Shown here: positions 54,450 to 64,000 of the stretch, one piece after another
Numbering within the stretch: the stretch's first letter is position 1
Layout of the letters: every line of letters starts with the position of its first letter
NCBI GenBank assembly: GCA_021772975.1
Contig: JAJFKY010000012.1
Coordinates: 124,001-188,000 of the forward strand
Reading direction: 5' to 3'
Length of the DNA: 64,000 bases
Origin: Gammaproteobacteria bacterium
GTDB lineage: Bacteria; Pseudomonadota; Gammaproteobacteria; Xanthomonadales; Wenzhouxiangellaceae
Notes under the pieces: model-generated
Database searches by the model: none
The model's input: the letters and a program-made list of their open reading frames with translations, nothing else
What the model was told of the DNA's origin: nothing
Program-made: the position numbers and the translations under genes

Positions 54450-55403
54450 TCAGCTACGCCAGAAACCACTAATCCCAGCCACTCCGATGGCACCGTTGGC
54501 ACGGGCCTGATCCTGATCCTGTGGCTGCATGCCGCCCAGCGCATACACCGGCATATTGCAAGCGGTCGTCAACCCCCGGAATCTACCCCATCCCATGGGC
54601 CTGGTATCGGGATGACTGCTGGTCGGTTTAACCGGGCTGAGCAAGGCATAGTCGCAATCCAGTTGGAGCGCCAGTTTCAATTGCTCGGCGTCGTGGCAGG
54701 ATGCTCCCAGCAACTGTCCAGGCTTTAATAAGTCCCGGACGTCAGTTGTGCCTGCTAACCGGATGAGTTGAGCACCGCTAAGATGCAGACCATCAACGGG
54801 ACATTGATCAATAAGCTCAACACCGCCATTGATCACTAACCGCGCGCCTGCCTCGACACACACCGGCCAGCATACTTCGGCCAGCTGCTGCAACAGCTCC
54901 AGCGGCATGCCCGGCTGGCGCAGTTGCACCACCCCGATACCCGCCATCAGGCTGCGCTCCAACTGTTGCAGAAAAACCGCCTGCTGGCCCGCCGGACAGG
55001 GCGGAGTAATCAGGTATTGACCCGGCAGCCGCAAGGCCTTGAGTATCGGCGCATCAGCGGCGGGCATGTCCAGCCCGGTGAGTTGCTGGTAATTCACCCA
55101 GCGAATGGACTGCTGTTCCCGGCTGTGTGGTTCACCCTGCCAGCGCATGACCTCAAATACATGCAGCCGCACGGTTTTTTCAGGATAACGATGCCGCAGG
55201 GTGATCAGTGGCTGGGCTGCCAGAACCTTGATACCCAGCTCTTCCGACAGTTCTCTGGATAACGCCTGCTGCGACGTTTCCCCGGCTTCGAACTTGCCGC
55301 CGGGAAATTCCCACGTACCGGGCAGATGGGTATTCACGCCACGCTGGCTGACCAGCACCTGCCCGTCTGCATTGCACAGCAGGCCAACCGCGACTTCCAG
55401 CAT
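54450..55403 (-). CDS. Nudix hydrolase (MutT type) fused to a ThiE/TenI-like domain
   Basis: A two-domain protein of 317 residues. Residues 1-130 are a MutT-like Nudix domain with an intact box: GGKFEAGETSQQALSREL, then SEELGI. It probably sanitises 8-oxo-dGTP. Residues about 135-317 resemble thiamine phosphate synthase (VVQLRQPGMPLELLQQLAE, DGLHLSGAQLI, LLSPVKPTSSHPDTRPMGW), but the Lys that normally follows VQLR is replaced and other substrate residues look altered, so this half may not make thiamine. The same fusion is common beside secA in gammaproteobacteria. Confidence 0.92.
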   Translation of the reverse strand: MLEVAVGLLCNADGQVLVSQRGVNTHLPGTWEFPGGKFEAGETSQQALSRELSEELGIKVLAAQPLITLRHRYPEKTVRLHVFEVMRWQGEPHSREQQSIRWVNYQQLTGLDMPAADAPILKALRLPGQYLITPPCPAGQQAVFLQQLERSLMAGIGVVQLRQPGMPLELLQQLAEVCWPVCVEAGARLVINGGVELIDQCPVDGLHLSGAQLIRLAGTTDVRDLLKPGQLLGASCHDAEQLKLALQLDCDYALLSPVKPTSSHPDTRPMGWGRFRGLTTACNMPVYALGGMQPQDQDQARANGAIGVAGISGFWRS

Positions 55404-55416
55404 CTTTCAGGTAGAA

Positions 55417-58137
55417 CTAGCTGACCTGACCATGGCACTGTTTGTATTTTTTACCGGAACCACACGGGCAGGGTTCGTTGCGGCCGATCTTACGGCCATC
55501 ACGAACAAATGGTTCATGCTCAGTTTCTACCCGACCTGGCGGTGTGGCCTGACCGACGGGCGGTGTCCGCAGGGCCGAAGCATCGGCGTGTTGATACTCC
55601 ATCGACTGCGGTTTACGGCGGTTTTCATCGACCGCTTCGACATCATCTTCAGTGCGGATCTGGACACGCGCCAGCATCTTGGTAACTTCCCGTTTGAATT
55701 TATCCAGCATGTCACTGAACATGGCGAATGATTCGCGCTTGTATTCCTGCTTGGGTTGCTTCTGAGCATAGCCACGCAGATGAATGCCCTGGCGCAGATA
55801 ATCCATACTGGCCAGATGATCTTTCCATTGCTGATCCAGCACATTGAGCATCAGCGCTTTTTCAAACTGGCGCATCACTTCCGCCCCCGTGGCGGCTTCC
55901 TTGGCGGCAAAATGCTCATCGACTTTGGTCATTACCCGGTCGCGTAACTCATCGACATTCAACTCATCGTCATCGGCGAGCCACTTCTCGACCGGCACCT
56001 GCATGCCGAAATCACCTTCCAGGGCTTTTTGCAGACCAGCCGCATCCCATTGGTCTTCGATCGAACCGGGCGGCAGATACTCGTCAAATAAGGCCTGGAA
56101 TACATCGCCGCGAATGTCGTTAACGGTCTCGCCGACATCGTCGGTTTCCATCAGGTCATTGCGCATTTCATAAATGACACGGCGCTGGTCGTTGGCCACA
56201 TCATCAAAGTCCAGCAGATGTTTGCGCTGATCGAAGTTATGTCCTTCCACCTTGCGCTGGGCATTTTCAATCGCTTTGCTGACCCAGGGATGTTCGATGG
56301 CTTCGTTTTCCTCCATTCCCAGACGCTGCATCATGGCGCCGATCCGGCCACTGGCGAAAATGCGCATCAGGTTGTCTTCCAGCGACAAGTAGAAACGTGA
56401 TGAACCCGGATCACCCTGGCGGCCGGAGCGGCCCCGCAACTGATTATCAATGCGCCGTGATTCATGCCGTTCAGTGCCGACGATATGCAGACCACCGGCG
56501 TCCAGTACCTGCTGGTGCCGCTGCTTCCAGTCATCCCGCAGCGCGGCCACGGTTTCTTCCGGCGCATCTTTATCCAGGTCTTCCAGTTCCACCTGCAGAT
56601 TTCCGCCCAGCACAATATCCGTGCCACGGCCGGCCATATTGGTCGCGATAGTGACCGCACCAGGGCGGCCGGCTTCGGCGACGACATGCGCTTCGCGTTC
56701 GTGCTGCTTGGCGTTCAGCACCTGGTGTTTGATTTTCTGCTGCTGCAGCAGCCTGGAAATCAACTCGGAGGTTTCAATCGAAGTGGTACCCACCAGCACC
56801 GGCTGCTTACGTTCGACACAGCCCTTGATATCCTCACTGATGGCGTTGAATTTTTCCTGCTGGGTCAAATACACCAGGTCACCCATATCATCGCGCACCA
56901 TATCGCGGTGGGTTGGAATCGAAACCACCTCCAGGCTATAAATGCTCTGAAATTCGTAAGCCTCGGTATCGGCGGTACCGGTCATACCGGACAGCTTGTC
57001 ATACAGACGGAAATAATTCTGAAAGGTAATCGAAGCCAGGGTCTGGTTTTCACGCTGAATCGGTACGCCTTCTTTGGCCTCTACCGCCTGATGCAGGCCA
57101 TCCGACCAGCGCCGGCCCGCCAGGGTGCGTCCGGTGAATTCATCGACGATCACCACCTCGCCGTCCCGCACGATGTAATCGACATCTTTCTTGAACAGAT
57201 AATGTGCCCGCAGAGAAGCATTCAGGTGATGCACCAGATTGAGATTGCCGGGATGATACAAACTGTCGTCGTTTTTCAGCAGGCCGGCTTCCACGAACAG
57301 CTCTTCGACATGCGCCATGCCCTCCTCGGTCATGTAAACCTGTCGGTTCTTCTCTTCCAGACTGAAATCACCCGGTCCGTCTTCATCTTCCTGCTGGATC
57401 AGCTGCGGCACCAGTTGGTTGACCTTGACGTACAACTCGGGGCTTTCATCGGCGGGACCGGAGATAATCAACGGCGTCCGCGCTTCATCAATCAGGATCG
57501 AATCAACCTCATCGACAATACCGAATGATTGACCGCGCTGAACTTTCTGTTCGGCGTTGAACGCCATGTTATCGCGCAGATAATCAAAACCCAGTTCATT
57601 GTTGGTGGCATAGGTCACATCACAGGCATAGGCGGCCCGCTTGGCCGCGGTGGTCATGCCCGGTACCGCCACGCCCACCGTCAGACCCAGCGCTTCATAA
57701 ATGGGCCGCATCCAATCCGCGTCACGACGCGCCAGGTAGTCATTTACGGTAACCACATGCGTACCCTGACCGGCCAGCGCATTCAGATAAACCGCCAGCG
57801 TCGCCACCAGGGTCTTACCCTCACCGGTTTTCATTTCCGCAATCTGACCATTGTGCAGCACCATGCCCCCGATCAACTGCACATCAAAATGACGCATCCC
57901 CAGGGTCCGCACCGAAGCTTCACGACAGGCAGCGAAAGCTTCCGGAAGCAGATTATCCAGCGTTTCGCCGGCCTCCAGCCGGCTGCGAAATTCAGCCGTT
58001 TTAGCCTGCAGGGCCGCATCGCTGAGTTGCTGTAACTCAGGCTCAAGATTATTGATATGTGTGACCGCACGCTCCATGCGCTTGATCAGCCGGTCATTCC
58101 GGCTACCGACCACTTTGGTTATTAATTTGTTGAACAT
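55417..58137 (-). CDS. secA: Preprotein translocase ATPase SecA
   Basis: The motor that drives unfolded preproteins through SecYEG. Walker A is in [24 protein letters not shown]-like [20 protein letters not shown], helicase [13 protein letters not shown] and [16 protein letters not shown], and [20 protein letters not shown] follow. The extreme C-terminus has the zinc-binding [14 protein letters not shown], which contacts SecB. 906 residues, typical. It is followed by the Nudix/ThiE gene. Confidence 0.98.
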   Translation of the reverse strand: MFNKLITKVVGSRNDRLIKRMERAVTHINNLEPELQQLSDAALQAKTAEFRSRLEAGETLDNLLPEAFAACREASVRTLGMRHFDVQLIGGMVLHNGQIAEMKTGEGKTLVATLAVYLNALAGQGTHVVTVNDYLARRDADWMRPIYEALGLTVGVAVPGMTTAAKRAAYACDVTYATNNELGFDYLRDNMAFNAEQKVQRGQSFGIVDEVDSILIDEARTPLIISGPADESPELYVKVNQLVPQLIQQEDEDGPGDFSLEEKNRQVYMTEEGMAHVEELFVEAGLLKNDDSLYHPGNLNLVHHLNASLRAHYLFKKDVDYIVRDGEVVIVDEFTGRTLAGRRWSDGLHQAVEAKEGVPIQRENQTLASITFQNYFRLYDKLSGMTGTADTEAYEFQSIYSLEVVSIPTHRDMVRDDMGDLVYLTQQEKFNAISEDIKGCVERKQPVLVGTTSIETSELISRLLQQQKIKHQVLNAKQHEREAHVVAEAGRPGAVTIATNMAGRGTDIVLGGNLQVELEDLDKDAPEETVAALRDDWKQRHQQVLDAGGLHIVGTERHESRRIDNQLRGRSGRQGDPGSSRFYLSLEDNLMRIFASGRIGAMMQRLGMEENEAIEHPWVSKAIENAQRKVEGHNFDQRKHLLDFDDVANDQRRVIYEMRNDLMETDDVGETVNDIRGDVFQALFDEYLPPGSIEDQWDAAGLQKALEGDFGMQVPVEKWLADDDELNVDELRDRVMTKVDEHFAAKEAATGAEVMRQFEKALMLNVLDQQWKDHLASMDYLRQGIHLRGYAQKQPKQEYKRESFAMFSDMLDKFKREVTKMLARVQIRTEDDVEAVDENRRKPQSMEYQHADASALRTPPVGQATPPGRVETEHEPFVRDGRKIGRNEPCPCGSGKKYKQCHGQVS

Positions 58138-58277
58138 GCGCTCAAATCCAGACTATTCCGCAACAAATGTTGGGCAGTGTACCAGCAGTCAGAGATTGGG
58201 GGGCAGGCGCGTAAATGCAAGCCTGATTGATCTGTAGCGGTGCGCCGCTTCCGTCTTCCGGACTGGTTGGTTATGCT

Positions 58278-58628
58278 ATGCCTATGACCACAAAATACAG
58301 TGATGATCCCCGTCCGGTGGCCGCTACCGTGCAGGCCAGCATACCCGGGCTGCTGGCACAAAGCCGTGCATTCATGCAGTTGGAGGTATTACTGAAAAAA
58401 AATCTTGACCAATTGCCCGCCCATGCCTACCGGGTGGGCTGCCTGCGGCACGGCGAGTTAAGCCTGTTCTGCGGCGATTCAGTATGGCTGGCCCGGCTGC
58501 GCCTGTTGCGGACAGATATTCTGCAAGTATGCCGGCGCTTGTATGCCGAACAGGCCATCAGCGAGCAGGTGACGGCAATAAAAATCCGGGTGAAGGCTGA
58601 TCCCGCCAGCCGTTTTCGGCAACAGTAG
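58278..58628 (+). CDS. dciA: DUF721 protein, DciA-like helicase loader
   Basis: A 116-residue protein with the DUF721 fold. Recognisable parts are LLKKNLDQLPAHAYRVGCLR, DSVWLARLRLLRTDILQVCR and VTAIKIRVKADP. DciA loads the replicative helicase DnaB in bacteria that lack DnaC. The frame opens upstream at 58227, but the ATG at 58278 (or 58284) is preferred. It sits between secA and lpxC, divergent from secA and convergent with lpxC, in the slot where SecM lies in enterics. Confidence 0.8.
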   Translation: MPMTTKYSDDPRPVAATVQASIPGLLAQSRAFMQLEVLLKKNLDQLPAHAYRVGCLRHGELSLFCGDSVWLARLRLLRTDILQVCRRLYAEQAISEQVTAIKIRVKADPASRFRQQ

Positions 58629-58782
58629 AAAAACCCATCTGAATAAGTGACGGCGCGCTGCTCAAGCGCAGACAAAGGTAAAGTTTACGGCGCACACCGG
58701 CAGCTAGGTTTCAGCGTCAACGGGCAGCGACATGCCTGACTGTAATTACATCCGGATTAAGCACCCGGCATTCAGACCCGAA

Positions 58783-59694
58783 TCAGCTGGCGCTGGCCGG
58801 ATGCAGATAAGAAACCGGAACCGCATCAGGTTCATCAAAACTGACCACTTCATAGGCATCTTTGGTGGCCAGCAACTGCTGCAGCAAACGGTTGTTCAGA
58901 TCGTGACCCGATTTGTAACCCGAGAATTCACCGAGCAAAGCGTAACCCAGCAGATACATGTCACCAATCACATCCAGAATCTTATGCCGCACCAGCTCAT
59001 CCTGGCTGCGCAGACCATCCTCGTTGAGCACCCGGTAATCGTCCAGCACCACCGCATTATCCATGCTGCCCCCCAGCACCAGATTATTCTTACGCAACAT
59101 CTCCAGATCACGCATAAACCCGAAAGTCCGGGCACGGGCTACTTCTTTCAAATAAGCTGTGGTTGAAAAATCCAGAGCAGCCCGGGTGTTCTGATCAGTA
59201 AAAATGGGGTGATCAAAATCAATCTCAAAGTTAACGCGCAAGCCGTCATGCGGTTCCAGCATGGCCCATTTGTCGTCCATTTCGACCCGCACAGGCTTAC
59301 GTATCCGAATGAATTTCTTGGCCGCCTGCTGTTCCTGGATACCGGCTGACTGCAGCAGGAACACGAACGGACCGGCACTACCATCCATAATGGGCACTTC
59401 CGGCGCACTGACATCAACATAAGCATTGTCGATGCCCAGCCCGGCCAGCGCGGACATCAGATGCTCCACGGTGCCAATACGCGCGCTGCCCTTGGTAAGG
59501 GTGGTGCAAAAACGGGTATCGCCGACATTCTCCGCACGGGCAGGAATATCCACCACATCATCCAAATCCACGCGGCGGAACACAATACCGGTGTTCACGC
59601 CTGCCGGACGTAGAGTTAGCGTGGCCTTGCGCCCGGTATGAATGCCCACACCGGTTGCGCGTATTACATTTTGCAGAGTACGTTGCCTGATCAC
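58783..59694 (-). CDS. lpxC: UDP-3-O-acyl-N-acetylglucosamine deacetylase
   Basis: The committed zinc-dependent step of lipid A synthesis. Zinc ligands: His in [12 protein letters not shown] and the HxxxD pair in [13 protein letters not shown]. The opening [19 protein letters not shown] and the [20 protein letters not shown] stretch are family markers. 303 residues, identical in size to common homologues. Transcribed in the same direction as ftsZ, which lies upstream with a 211-base gap. Confidence 0.97.
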   Translation of the reverse strand: MIRQRTLQNVIRATGVGIHTGRKATLTLRPAGVNTGIVFRRVDLDDVVDIPARAENVGDTRFCTTLTKGSARIGTVEHLMSALAGLGIDNAYVDVSAPEVPIMDGSAGPFVFLLQSAGIQEQQAAKKFIRIRKPVRVEMDDKWAMLEPHDGLRVNFEIDFDHPIFTDQNTRAALDFSTTAYLKEVARARTFGFMRDLEMLRKNNLVLGGSMDNAVVLDDYRVLNEDGLRSQDELVRHKILDVIGDMYLLGYALLGEFSGYKSGHDLNNRLLQQLLATKDAYEVVSFDEPDAVPVSYLHPASAS

Positions 59695-59905
59695 ATTGCT
59701 CGCCTGATTCTATACATTATTAATGGACAGCGATCCGAGTTCGCTCATGCCTGACTGTAACCATACAGAAGTCCGGCATACCGACTGACTGCTTTAACAC
59801 AACAAGCCCGTTGTTATCCTGGCGCGCATGTTAGCACACCTATGTGTAAACAGATGCTTAACGAACTTCGCCTATTATCGCATTATTACCGTATAAAATC
59901 GTCAA

Positions 59906-61090
59906 TCAATCCGCCTGGTTACGCAAAAATGCCGGGATATCCAAATAGTCCATTTCGGACTGCTTAATGCTGGCGCCGTCGGTTCCGGTATCCTGCAACT
60001 GCCGGGTATCGGGGGCACGCTCGTGCTCCTGAGCCCTGGCCGCGGCCTTCTCCTCCTGGACCTGTTGGCGATTTTGCTGACGCTGCCTGCCCAGTTGAAT
60101 GTGCGTGACCTCTTCCAGCTTGCGGCTGTTGTCACGTTCACCCAGGCCGGTGGCGATCACGGTCACCCGCAGTTCGTCTTCCATTTCCACGTCCACACCA
60201 GCGCCAATCACCACGGTCGCATCCGGAGAACTCAGATCGCTGATGGTAGAGGCGACCTCTTCGAATTCACGCATGGTCATGTTCATGCCGGCGGTGATAT
60301 TCACCAGCAGCCCGCAGGCGCCGGACAGATCGATATCTTCCAGCAGCGGACTTCCGATCGCCATGTTGGCAGCCATGATGGCGCGGTCATCGCCTTTGCA
60401 GTAACCCGAGCCCATCATCGCCATACCCATCTCTGACATCACGGTACGCACATCGGCAAAGTCGACATTGATCAGGCCTGGACGGGTGATCAGTTCAGCA
60501 ATCCCCTGCACCGCGCCGTGCAAAACCTGATTGGCGCTGCGGAATGCGCTGAGCAGGGTCACGTCGCTGCCCAGCACACTCAACAGCTTGGCATTCGGAA
60601 TGGTGATCAGTGAATCCACGTGATAACCCAGTTCCTCGATCCCGTGCTGGGCCACCTGGGCACGGCGCTGGCCTTCAAATGGAAACGGCCGGGTAACCAC
60701 CGCCACGGTCAGAATACCCAGCTCTTTAGCTGCCTGGGCAACCACCGGCGCAGCGCCGGTGCCGGTACCGCCACCCATGCCGCAAGTGATAAACACCATG
60801 TCCGAGCCTTCCAGCAACTCCAGAATTCGATCACGGTCTTCCAGCGCCGCCTGCCGGCCAACTTCCGGGTTGGCACCCGCGCCCAGCCCCTTGGTGACAC
60901 TGCTGCCAATCTGCAGGGTGTGCTTGCCGGCAAACGCGCGCAGCGCCTGGGCATCGGTATTGATGGCGATGAAATCCACGCCTTCGATACCATCATTTAC
61001 CATCTGGTTGACGGCGTTATTCCCGCCACCGCCCACACCGATCACCTTGATGACCGCTCCGGGTTGAAAACTATCAACGATTTCAAACAT
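59906..61090 (-). CDS. ftsZ: Cell division protein FtsZ
   Basis: A tubulin-like GTPase that forms the division ring. GTP-binding parts: [16 protein letters not shown] at the N-terminus and the tubulin signature [15 protein letters not shown] (about 104-118). The T7 loop reads [12 protein letters not shown] polar, Gln/Arg-rich linker (about 320-375) precedes the conserved C-terminal peptide [13 protein letters not shown] that binds FtsA and ZipA. 394 residues. GGAG is placed before the ATG. ftsA is upstream with a 108-base gap. Confidence 0.98.
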   Translation of the reverse strand: MFEIVDSFQPGAVIKVIGVGGGGNNAVNQMVNDGIEGVDFIAINTDAQALRAFAGKHTLQIGSSVTKGLGAGANPEVGRQAALEDRDRILELLEGSDMVFITCGMGGGTGTGAAPVVAQAAKELGILTVAVVTRPFPFEGQRRAQVAQHGIEELGYHVDSLITIPNAKLLSVLGSDVTLLSAFRSANQVLHGAVQGIAELITRPGLINVDFADVRTVMSEMGMAMMGSGYCKGDDRAIMAANMAIGSPLLEDIDLSGACGLLVNITAGMNMTMREFEEVASTISDLSSPDATVVIGAGVDVEMEDELRVTVIATGLGERDNSRKLEEVTHIQLGRQRQQNRQQVQEEKAAARAQEHERAPDTRQLQDTGTDGASIKQSEMDYLDIPAFLRNQAD

Positions 61091-61198
61091 TTTCCTTCTC
61101 CACAGCTTTTTTGGAACCTATTACGGTTGCGATGACACGATGGTGGTGTTCGTCTGCACCCCTGGCCGCGTCGTTAATAAAATGGTTAACCTCACCTA

Positions 61199-62428
61199 TC
61201 AAAATTCACCTCTAAACCAGCTTTTCATCCGCGTGATAAGGCCTTCCTGGCCCTGCCGGTAATAGCGGTTGGACATCCCGCCCGCGCGGCTGCCGTGTAA
61301 CAGCAGCCCAACGCCGGCGGCATAGGCATGCTTGGTGACCACTTCGGATAATCCGGTAACATGCTCGGCGCGGCCCAGCCGCACCGGCATATGAAAAATT
61401 TCCTCGGCCAGTTCCGCTACACCGTCCAGATGCGCGGCGCCGCCGGTCAACACCAGTCCGGCCCGCACCATGTTTTCAAACCCGGTGCGCCGCAACTCGG
61501 CCTGCACCATCTGGAAGATTTCCCGGAAGCGCGCCTCAATCACCTGCGCCAGTGTTTCGCGCGCTAATCGCTGCGGCTGACGATCACCTACACTGGGCAC
61601 CTGAATGGTGTCTTCGCCACTCACCAGTTGCACCAGTGCGCAACCAAACTTGATCTTGATGTCTTCGGCGTACTGGGTCGGGGTGCGCAGCGCCACCGCG
61701 ATGTCGTTGCTGACCTGATCGCCGGCGATCGGAATACAGGCGGTGTGCCGGATTGCGCCCCCGGCAAACACCGCCACATCGGTGGTGCCCGCGCCGATAT
61801 CCAGCAAACCAACCCCCAGATCCTTGTCATCATCTGTCAGTACCGCATTGCTGGAAGCAATCGGCTGCAGAATCAGGTCATCGACCTGCAGCCCGCAGCG
61901 GGCAATGCACTTGGTCAGATTCTGGACTGCGCTCTGGGCGGCGGTCACGACATGCACATGTGCTTCCAGACGTACCCCGGACATACCGATGGGCTGGCGG
62001 ATACCATCCTGCTTGTCGATCACATATTCCTGCGGCAGCACATGCAGAATCCGTTGATCCGCCGGCACCGCTACCGCCCGGGCGGCATCCAGCACCCGGT
62101 CGACATCGGACTCGGTGACCTCTTTATCCTTGATGGCCACGATCCCGTGCGAATTCATGCCGCGAATATGGTTACCGGAAATACCGGCGTAGACCGACTG
62201 AATCTCACAATCAGCCATTAACTCGGCTTCCTCGATGGCGCGCTGAATAGCGTGCTCAGTGGCTTCGATATCGACCACCACGCCGCGCTTGAGCCCACGC
62301 GAGGGATGCGAGCCCAGGCCAACCACCTCAACGATGCCGTCGGGGTGCTGTTCGGCCACGATCGCCACCACCTTGGCGGTGCCCACGTCCAATCCGACGA
62401 TCATGGATTTATCATGTTTACGTGCCAT
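61199..62428 (-). CDS. ftsA: Cell division protein FtsA
   Basis: An actin-like protein that anchors FtsZ to the membrane. Phosphate loops: VGLDVGTAKVVAIVAEQ and GLLDIGAGTTDVAVFAGG, with VLTGGAAHLDGVAELAEEIF near the C-terminus. The final LITRMKSWFRGEF is the amphipathic membrane-targeting helix. 409 residues. It starts 2 bases after the ftsQ stop, keeping the ftsQ-ftsA-ftsZ order. Confidence 0.98.
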   Translation of the reverse strand: MARKHDKSMIVGLDVGTAKVVAIVAEQHPDGIVEVVGLGSHPSRGLKRGVVVDIEATEHAIQRAIEEAELMADCEIQSVYAGISGNHIRGMNSHGIVAIKDKEVTESDVDRVLDAARAVAVPADQRILHVLPQEYVIDKQDGIRQPIGMSGVRLEAHVHVVTAAQSAVQNLTKCIARCGLQVDDLILQPIASSNAVLTDDDKDLGVGLLDIGAGTTDVAVFAGGAIRHTACIPIAGDQVSNDIAVALRTPTQYAEDIKIKFGCALVQLVSGEDTIQVPSVGDRQPQRLARETLAQVIEARFREIFQMVQAELRRTGFENMVRAGLVLTGGAAHLDGVAELAEEIFHMPVRLGRAEHVTGLSEVVTKHAYAAGVGLLLHGSRAGGMSNRYYRQGQEGLITRMKSWFRGEF

Positions 62429-62430
62429 CT

Positions 62431-63222
62431 TTAGCCTCTATCCGTGCCTGTTAACGCGGTGCTGTGCTGGATCGCCAGCACTGCCTCGGTGTCCGTGGTT
62501 TCCGGCACACGAGTCAATGCCAGCCCGTTGCTGTAACGCATATCGATAGTGGCGGGCTGATTATTCAATGCCAGCCTGGGCAATACCATCAGCATTTTTT
62601 CCAATCGTTGCTGCTGATATTCACGACCCAGTTCCACCCTTAATCTGTCGTCAAATACCACCTGCCAGCTACCGCGCTCGGAGAGCGTTAGCTCGGTTAC
62701 CCGCAGGCCCTGAACAGTGGCCTGCTGACGCCAGTCCAGCCAGTTCTTGATCAACAGTTCGCGCCGCTCGTCCGGGCCGCGCAGGACCGGCAGCCCCTGG
62801 ATACGGGCCGAACTCTGTTCCGCAAACAACTGCCCGCGATCACTTAATAACTGCGCATCGCCCCAATAGGCGACCGGCCGATGCTCCTGAATAGTGATGT
62901 ACAGTGTGTCGGGCCATTGCCGCCGCACTTCCGCCGCAGCCACCCAGTTAAGCTCGTTTACGCTGGCCGTCAAACGCGCCATGTCCAGGGCAAAGAAACC
63001 ACCTTCCAGTTGATCCAGCAAACGGCCGCGCACCTGATCATCACTGACCCGCTCACCCGGCCCGTTGATGACCACCCACTGAATCGGCCAGCGATCGCCG
63101 GCAATCCAACCCAGCCCCAGCCAGGTCACCAGCAGGCCCAGACTGAGCAGCACCATGCACCACCACAACAGCCCGTGTACCCGGACTGTTGCTTCCGCAT
63201 CGACTGGCAACCGGCTGCTCAT
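62431..63222 (-). CDS. ftsQ: Cell division protein FtsQ
   Basis: A bitopic divisome protein that recruits FtsB and FtsL. A short cytoplasmic N-terminus, then one membrane helix (about residues 19-42, [20 protein letters not shown]). The POTRA domain follows ([48 protein letters not shown]) and then the beta domain. 263 residues. It overlaps the ddl gene by 4 bases. Confidence 0.94.
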   Translation of the reverse strand: MSSRLPVDAEATVRVHGLLWWCMVLLSLGLLVTWLGLGWIAGDRWPIQWVVINGPGERVSDDQVRGRLLDQLEGGFFALDMARLTASVNELNWVAAAEVRRQWPDTLYITIQEHRPVAYWGDAQLLSDRGQLFAEQSSARIQGLPVLRGPDERRELLIKNWLDWRQQATVQGLRVTELTLSERGSWQVVFDDRLRVELGREYQQQRLEKMLMVLPRLALNNQPATIDMRYSNGLALTRVPETTDTEAVLAIQHSTALTGTDRG

Positions 63223-64000
63223 GCCTTGCTCCCTTCCAGCGAGGTTTCCAGAATGGCCCAGGTCAACTCGTCATAGCTGTAACCAGCGGCGTTAGCAGCC
63301 TTAGGCACCAGGCTGTGGCTGGTCATACCCGGCACCGTATTGACTTCCAGCAGCCAGTTGTTGCCCTGCCGGTCACGCATCACATCCACCCTGCCCCAGC
63401 CACTGACGTTCAGCAGCCTGCTGGCGGTGAGTGACAATTGCTGTAATTGCTGTTCCTGCCGGCGGTCGAGAGTCGCGGCATCGTAACGGGTGGCGGTACT
63501 CTGATATTTGGCCTGGTAGTCGTATAAGCCGTGCTCCGGGCGAATCCGGATACTGGGCAGTACCGTATCCTTGACGAACGCAACGGTGAAATCTTCGCCA
63601 TCGATATAGCGTTCAATCATCAGACTGCTATCGTACTCATGCGCTGCCGCCAGAGCATCCTGCAACTGGCCTATCGCCCGCACCACGCTGATGCCAACCG
63701 TCGAACCCTGCTGATTGGGCTTGATCACCACCGGCAACCATTCGGTCACTTGCTGCTGCTGCTCCAGGCTCAGCTCGCTGCCATGTTCCAAAGCAATAAA
63801 TTCGGCGGTAGGCAGTTGGTTCTGCTGCCATAACTGTTTGCTGCGAATCTTGTCCATCGCCAGCGCTGAACCCAGCACTCCACAGCCGGTGCAGGGTATC
63901 CCGCAGGCTTTCAGCAAACCCTGCAACACGCCATCTTCACCATCGCTGCCATGCAATACGTTGAAGACCCGGTCAACACGCCCGTCGCGAATGGCATTCA
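63219..64000 (-). CDS. ddlB: D-alanine-D-alanine ligase, 5' end beyond window
   Basis: An ATP-grasp ligase making the D-Ala-D-Ala dipeptide for peptidoglycan. The first visible codons encode [20 protein letters not shown], so the frame continues past base 64000 and about 260 C-terminal residues are seen. Conserved parts are [52 protein letters not shown] and the metal-binding [20 protein letters not shown] followed by [16 protein letters not shown]. It is upstream of ftsQ, the usual location of ddlB. Confidence 0.95.
   Translation of the reverse strand, partial: NAIRDGRVDRVFNVLHGSDGEDGVLQGLLKACGIPCTGCGVLGSALAMDKIRSKQLWQQNQLPTAEFIALEHGSELSLEQQQQVTEWLPVVIKPNQQGSTVGISVVRAIGQLQDALAAAHEYDSSLMIERYIDGEDFTVAFVKDTVLPSIRIRPEHGLYDYQAKYQSTATRYDAATLDRRQEQQLQQLSLTASRLLNVSGWGRVDVMRDRQGNNWLLEVNTVPGMTSHSLVPKAANAAGYSYDELTWAILETSLEGSKA

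Noticed and set aside
56464-57528. A 354-codon plus-strand open frame opposite secA
   Set aside because: secA is unambiguous on the other strand. The frame shows no family motif and follows from the absence of stops opposite a biased reading frame.

Overview
The window is bacterial chromosome from a Gram-negative gammaproteobacterium. The evidence is an LPS transport cluster (kdsD-kdsC-lptC-lptA-lptB), lpxC, a type IV pilus locus, a division and cell-wall cluster (ddl-ftsQ-ftsA-ftsZ), Hda, and the order rpoN-hpf-ptsN-hprK-rapZ-EIIA-HPr-EI. A XanB2-type chorismatase, HprK and C-terminal 'DGFE' tails on secreted proteins suggest a lineage near Xanthomonadales or Chromatiales rather than an enteric bacterium. 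This placement is inferred from gene content; no rRNA is present. Base composition looks moderately GC-rich by eye. No tRNA, rRNA, CRISPR array, transposase or integrase was recognised.

Layout. 1-1466: end of a proton-translocating transhydrogenase operon (pntB). 1918-5631: a lipoprotein and a large secreted protein, convergent on a shared terminator. 5801-8990: dapE, a cystathionine gamma-lyase/synthase family enzyme and a methyltransferase. 9045-15671: all minus strand, a chorismatase coupled to acetoacetyl-CoA synthetase, then etfA, etfB and ETF-ubiquinone oxidoreductase. 15761-17931: an ArsC/Spx-like protein, cystathionine beta-synthase and a YdcH protein. 18289-24512: a small secreted protein, two tandem pilins, pilB, pilC, pilD and coaE. 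24621-28135 (minus): DUF2066, CDP-alcohol phosphatidyltransferase, AI-2E/PerM family protein and hda. 28372-36839: an accessory block with a giant secreted repeat/beta-helix protein, three phage-collar-domain paralogues, two small DUF6916-like proteins and a GNAT acetyltransferase. 36880-41302: GspB-like protein, purM, purN, DUF3108 protein and an M48 metalloprotease lipoprotein. 41405-42939 (minus): murA and ibaG. 43135-54423 (plus): yrbG, kdsD, kdsC, lptCAB, rpoN, hpf and a complete regulatory phosphotransferase chain. 54450-64000: a Nudix/ThiE-like fusion, secA, dciA, lpxC, ftsZ, ftsA, ftsQ and the 3' part of ddl.

How the genes work together. Most of the window is core envelope, division and metabolic machinery. 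ETF and ETF-QO carry electrons from acyl-CoA dehydrogenases to ubiquinone. The neighbouring chorismatase could supply the hydroxybenzoate precursor of ubiquinone or of an aryl-polyene pigment. Cystathionine beta-synthase plus the gamma-lyase family enzyme would allow reverse transsulfuration. The PTS proteins (EI, HPr, EIIA-Ntr, EIIA-Man-like, HprK, RapZ) form a signalling relay with no sugar permease nearby.

The most unusual part is 28372-36839, which appears to sit inside a junction (DUF2066 beside purM) that I recall as adjacent in other gammaproteobacteria. It holds a 1818-residue exported protein with an IPTL-CTERM-like segment near its N-terminus instead of its C-terminus, followed by three tail-collar paralogues with HxH motifs and no other phage genes. 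Three long, near-perfect inverted repeats of REP type lie in intergenic gaps.
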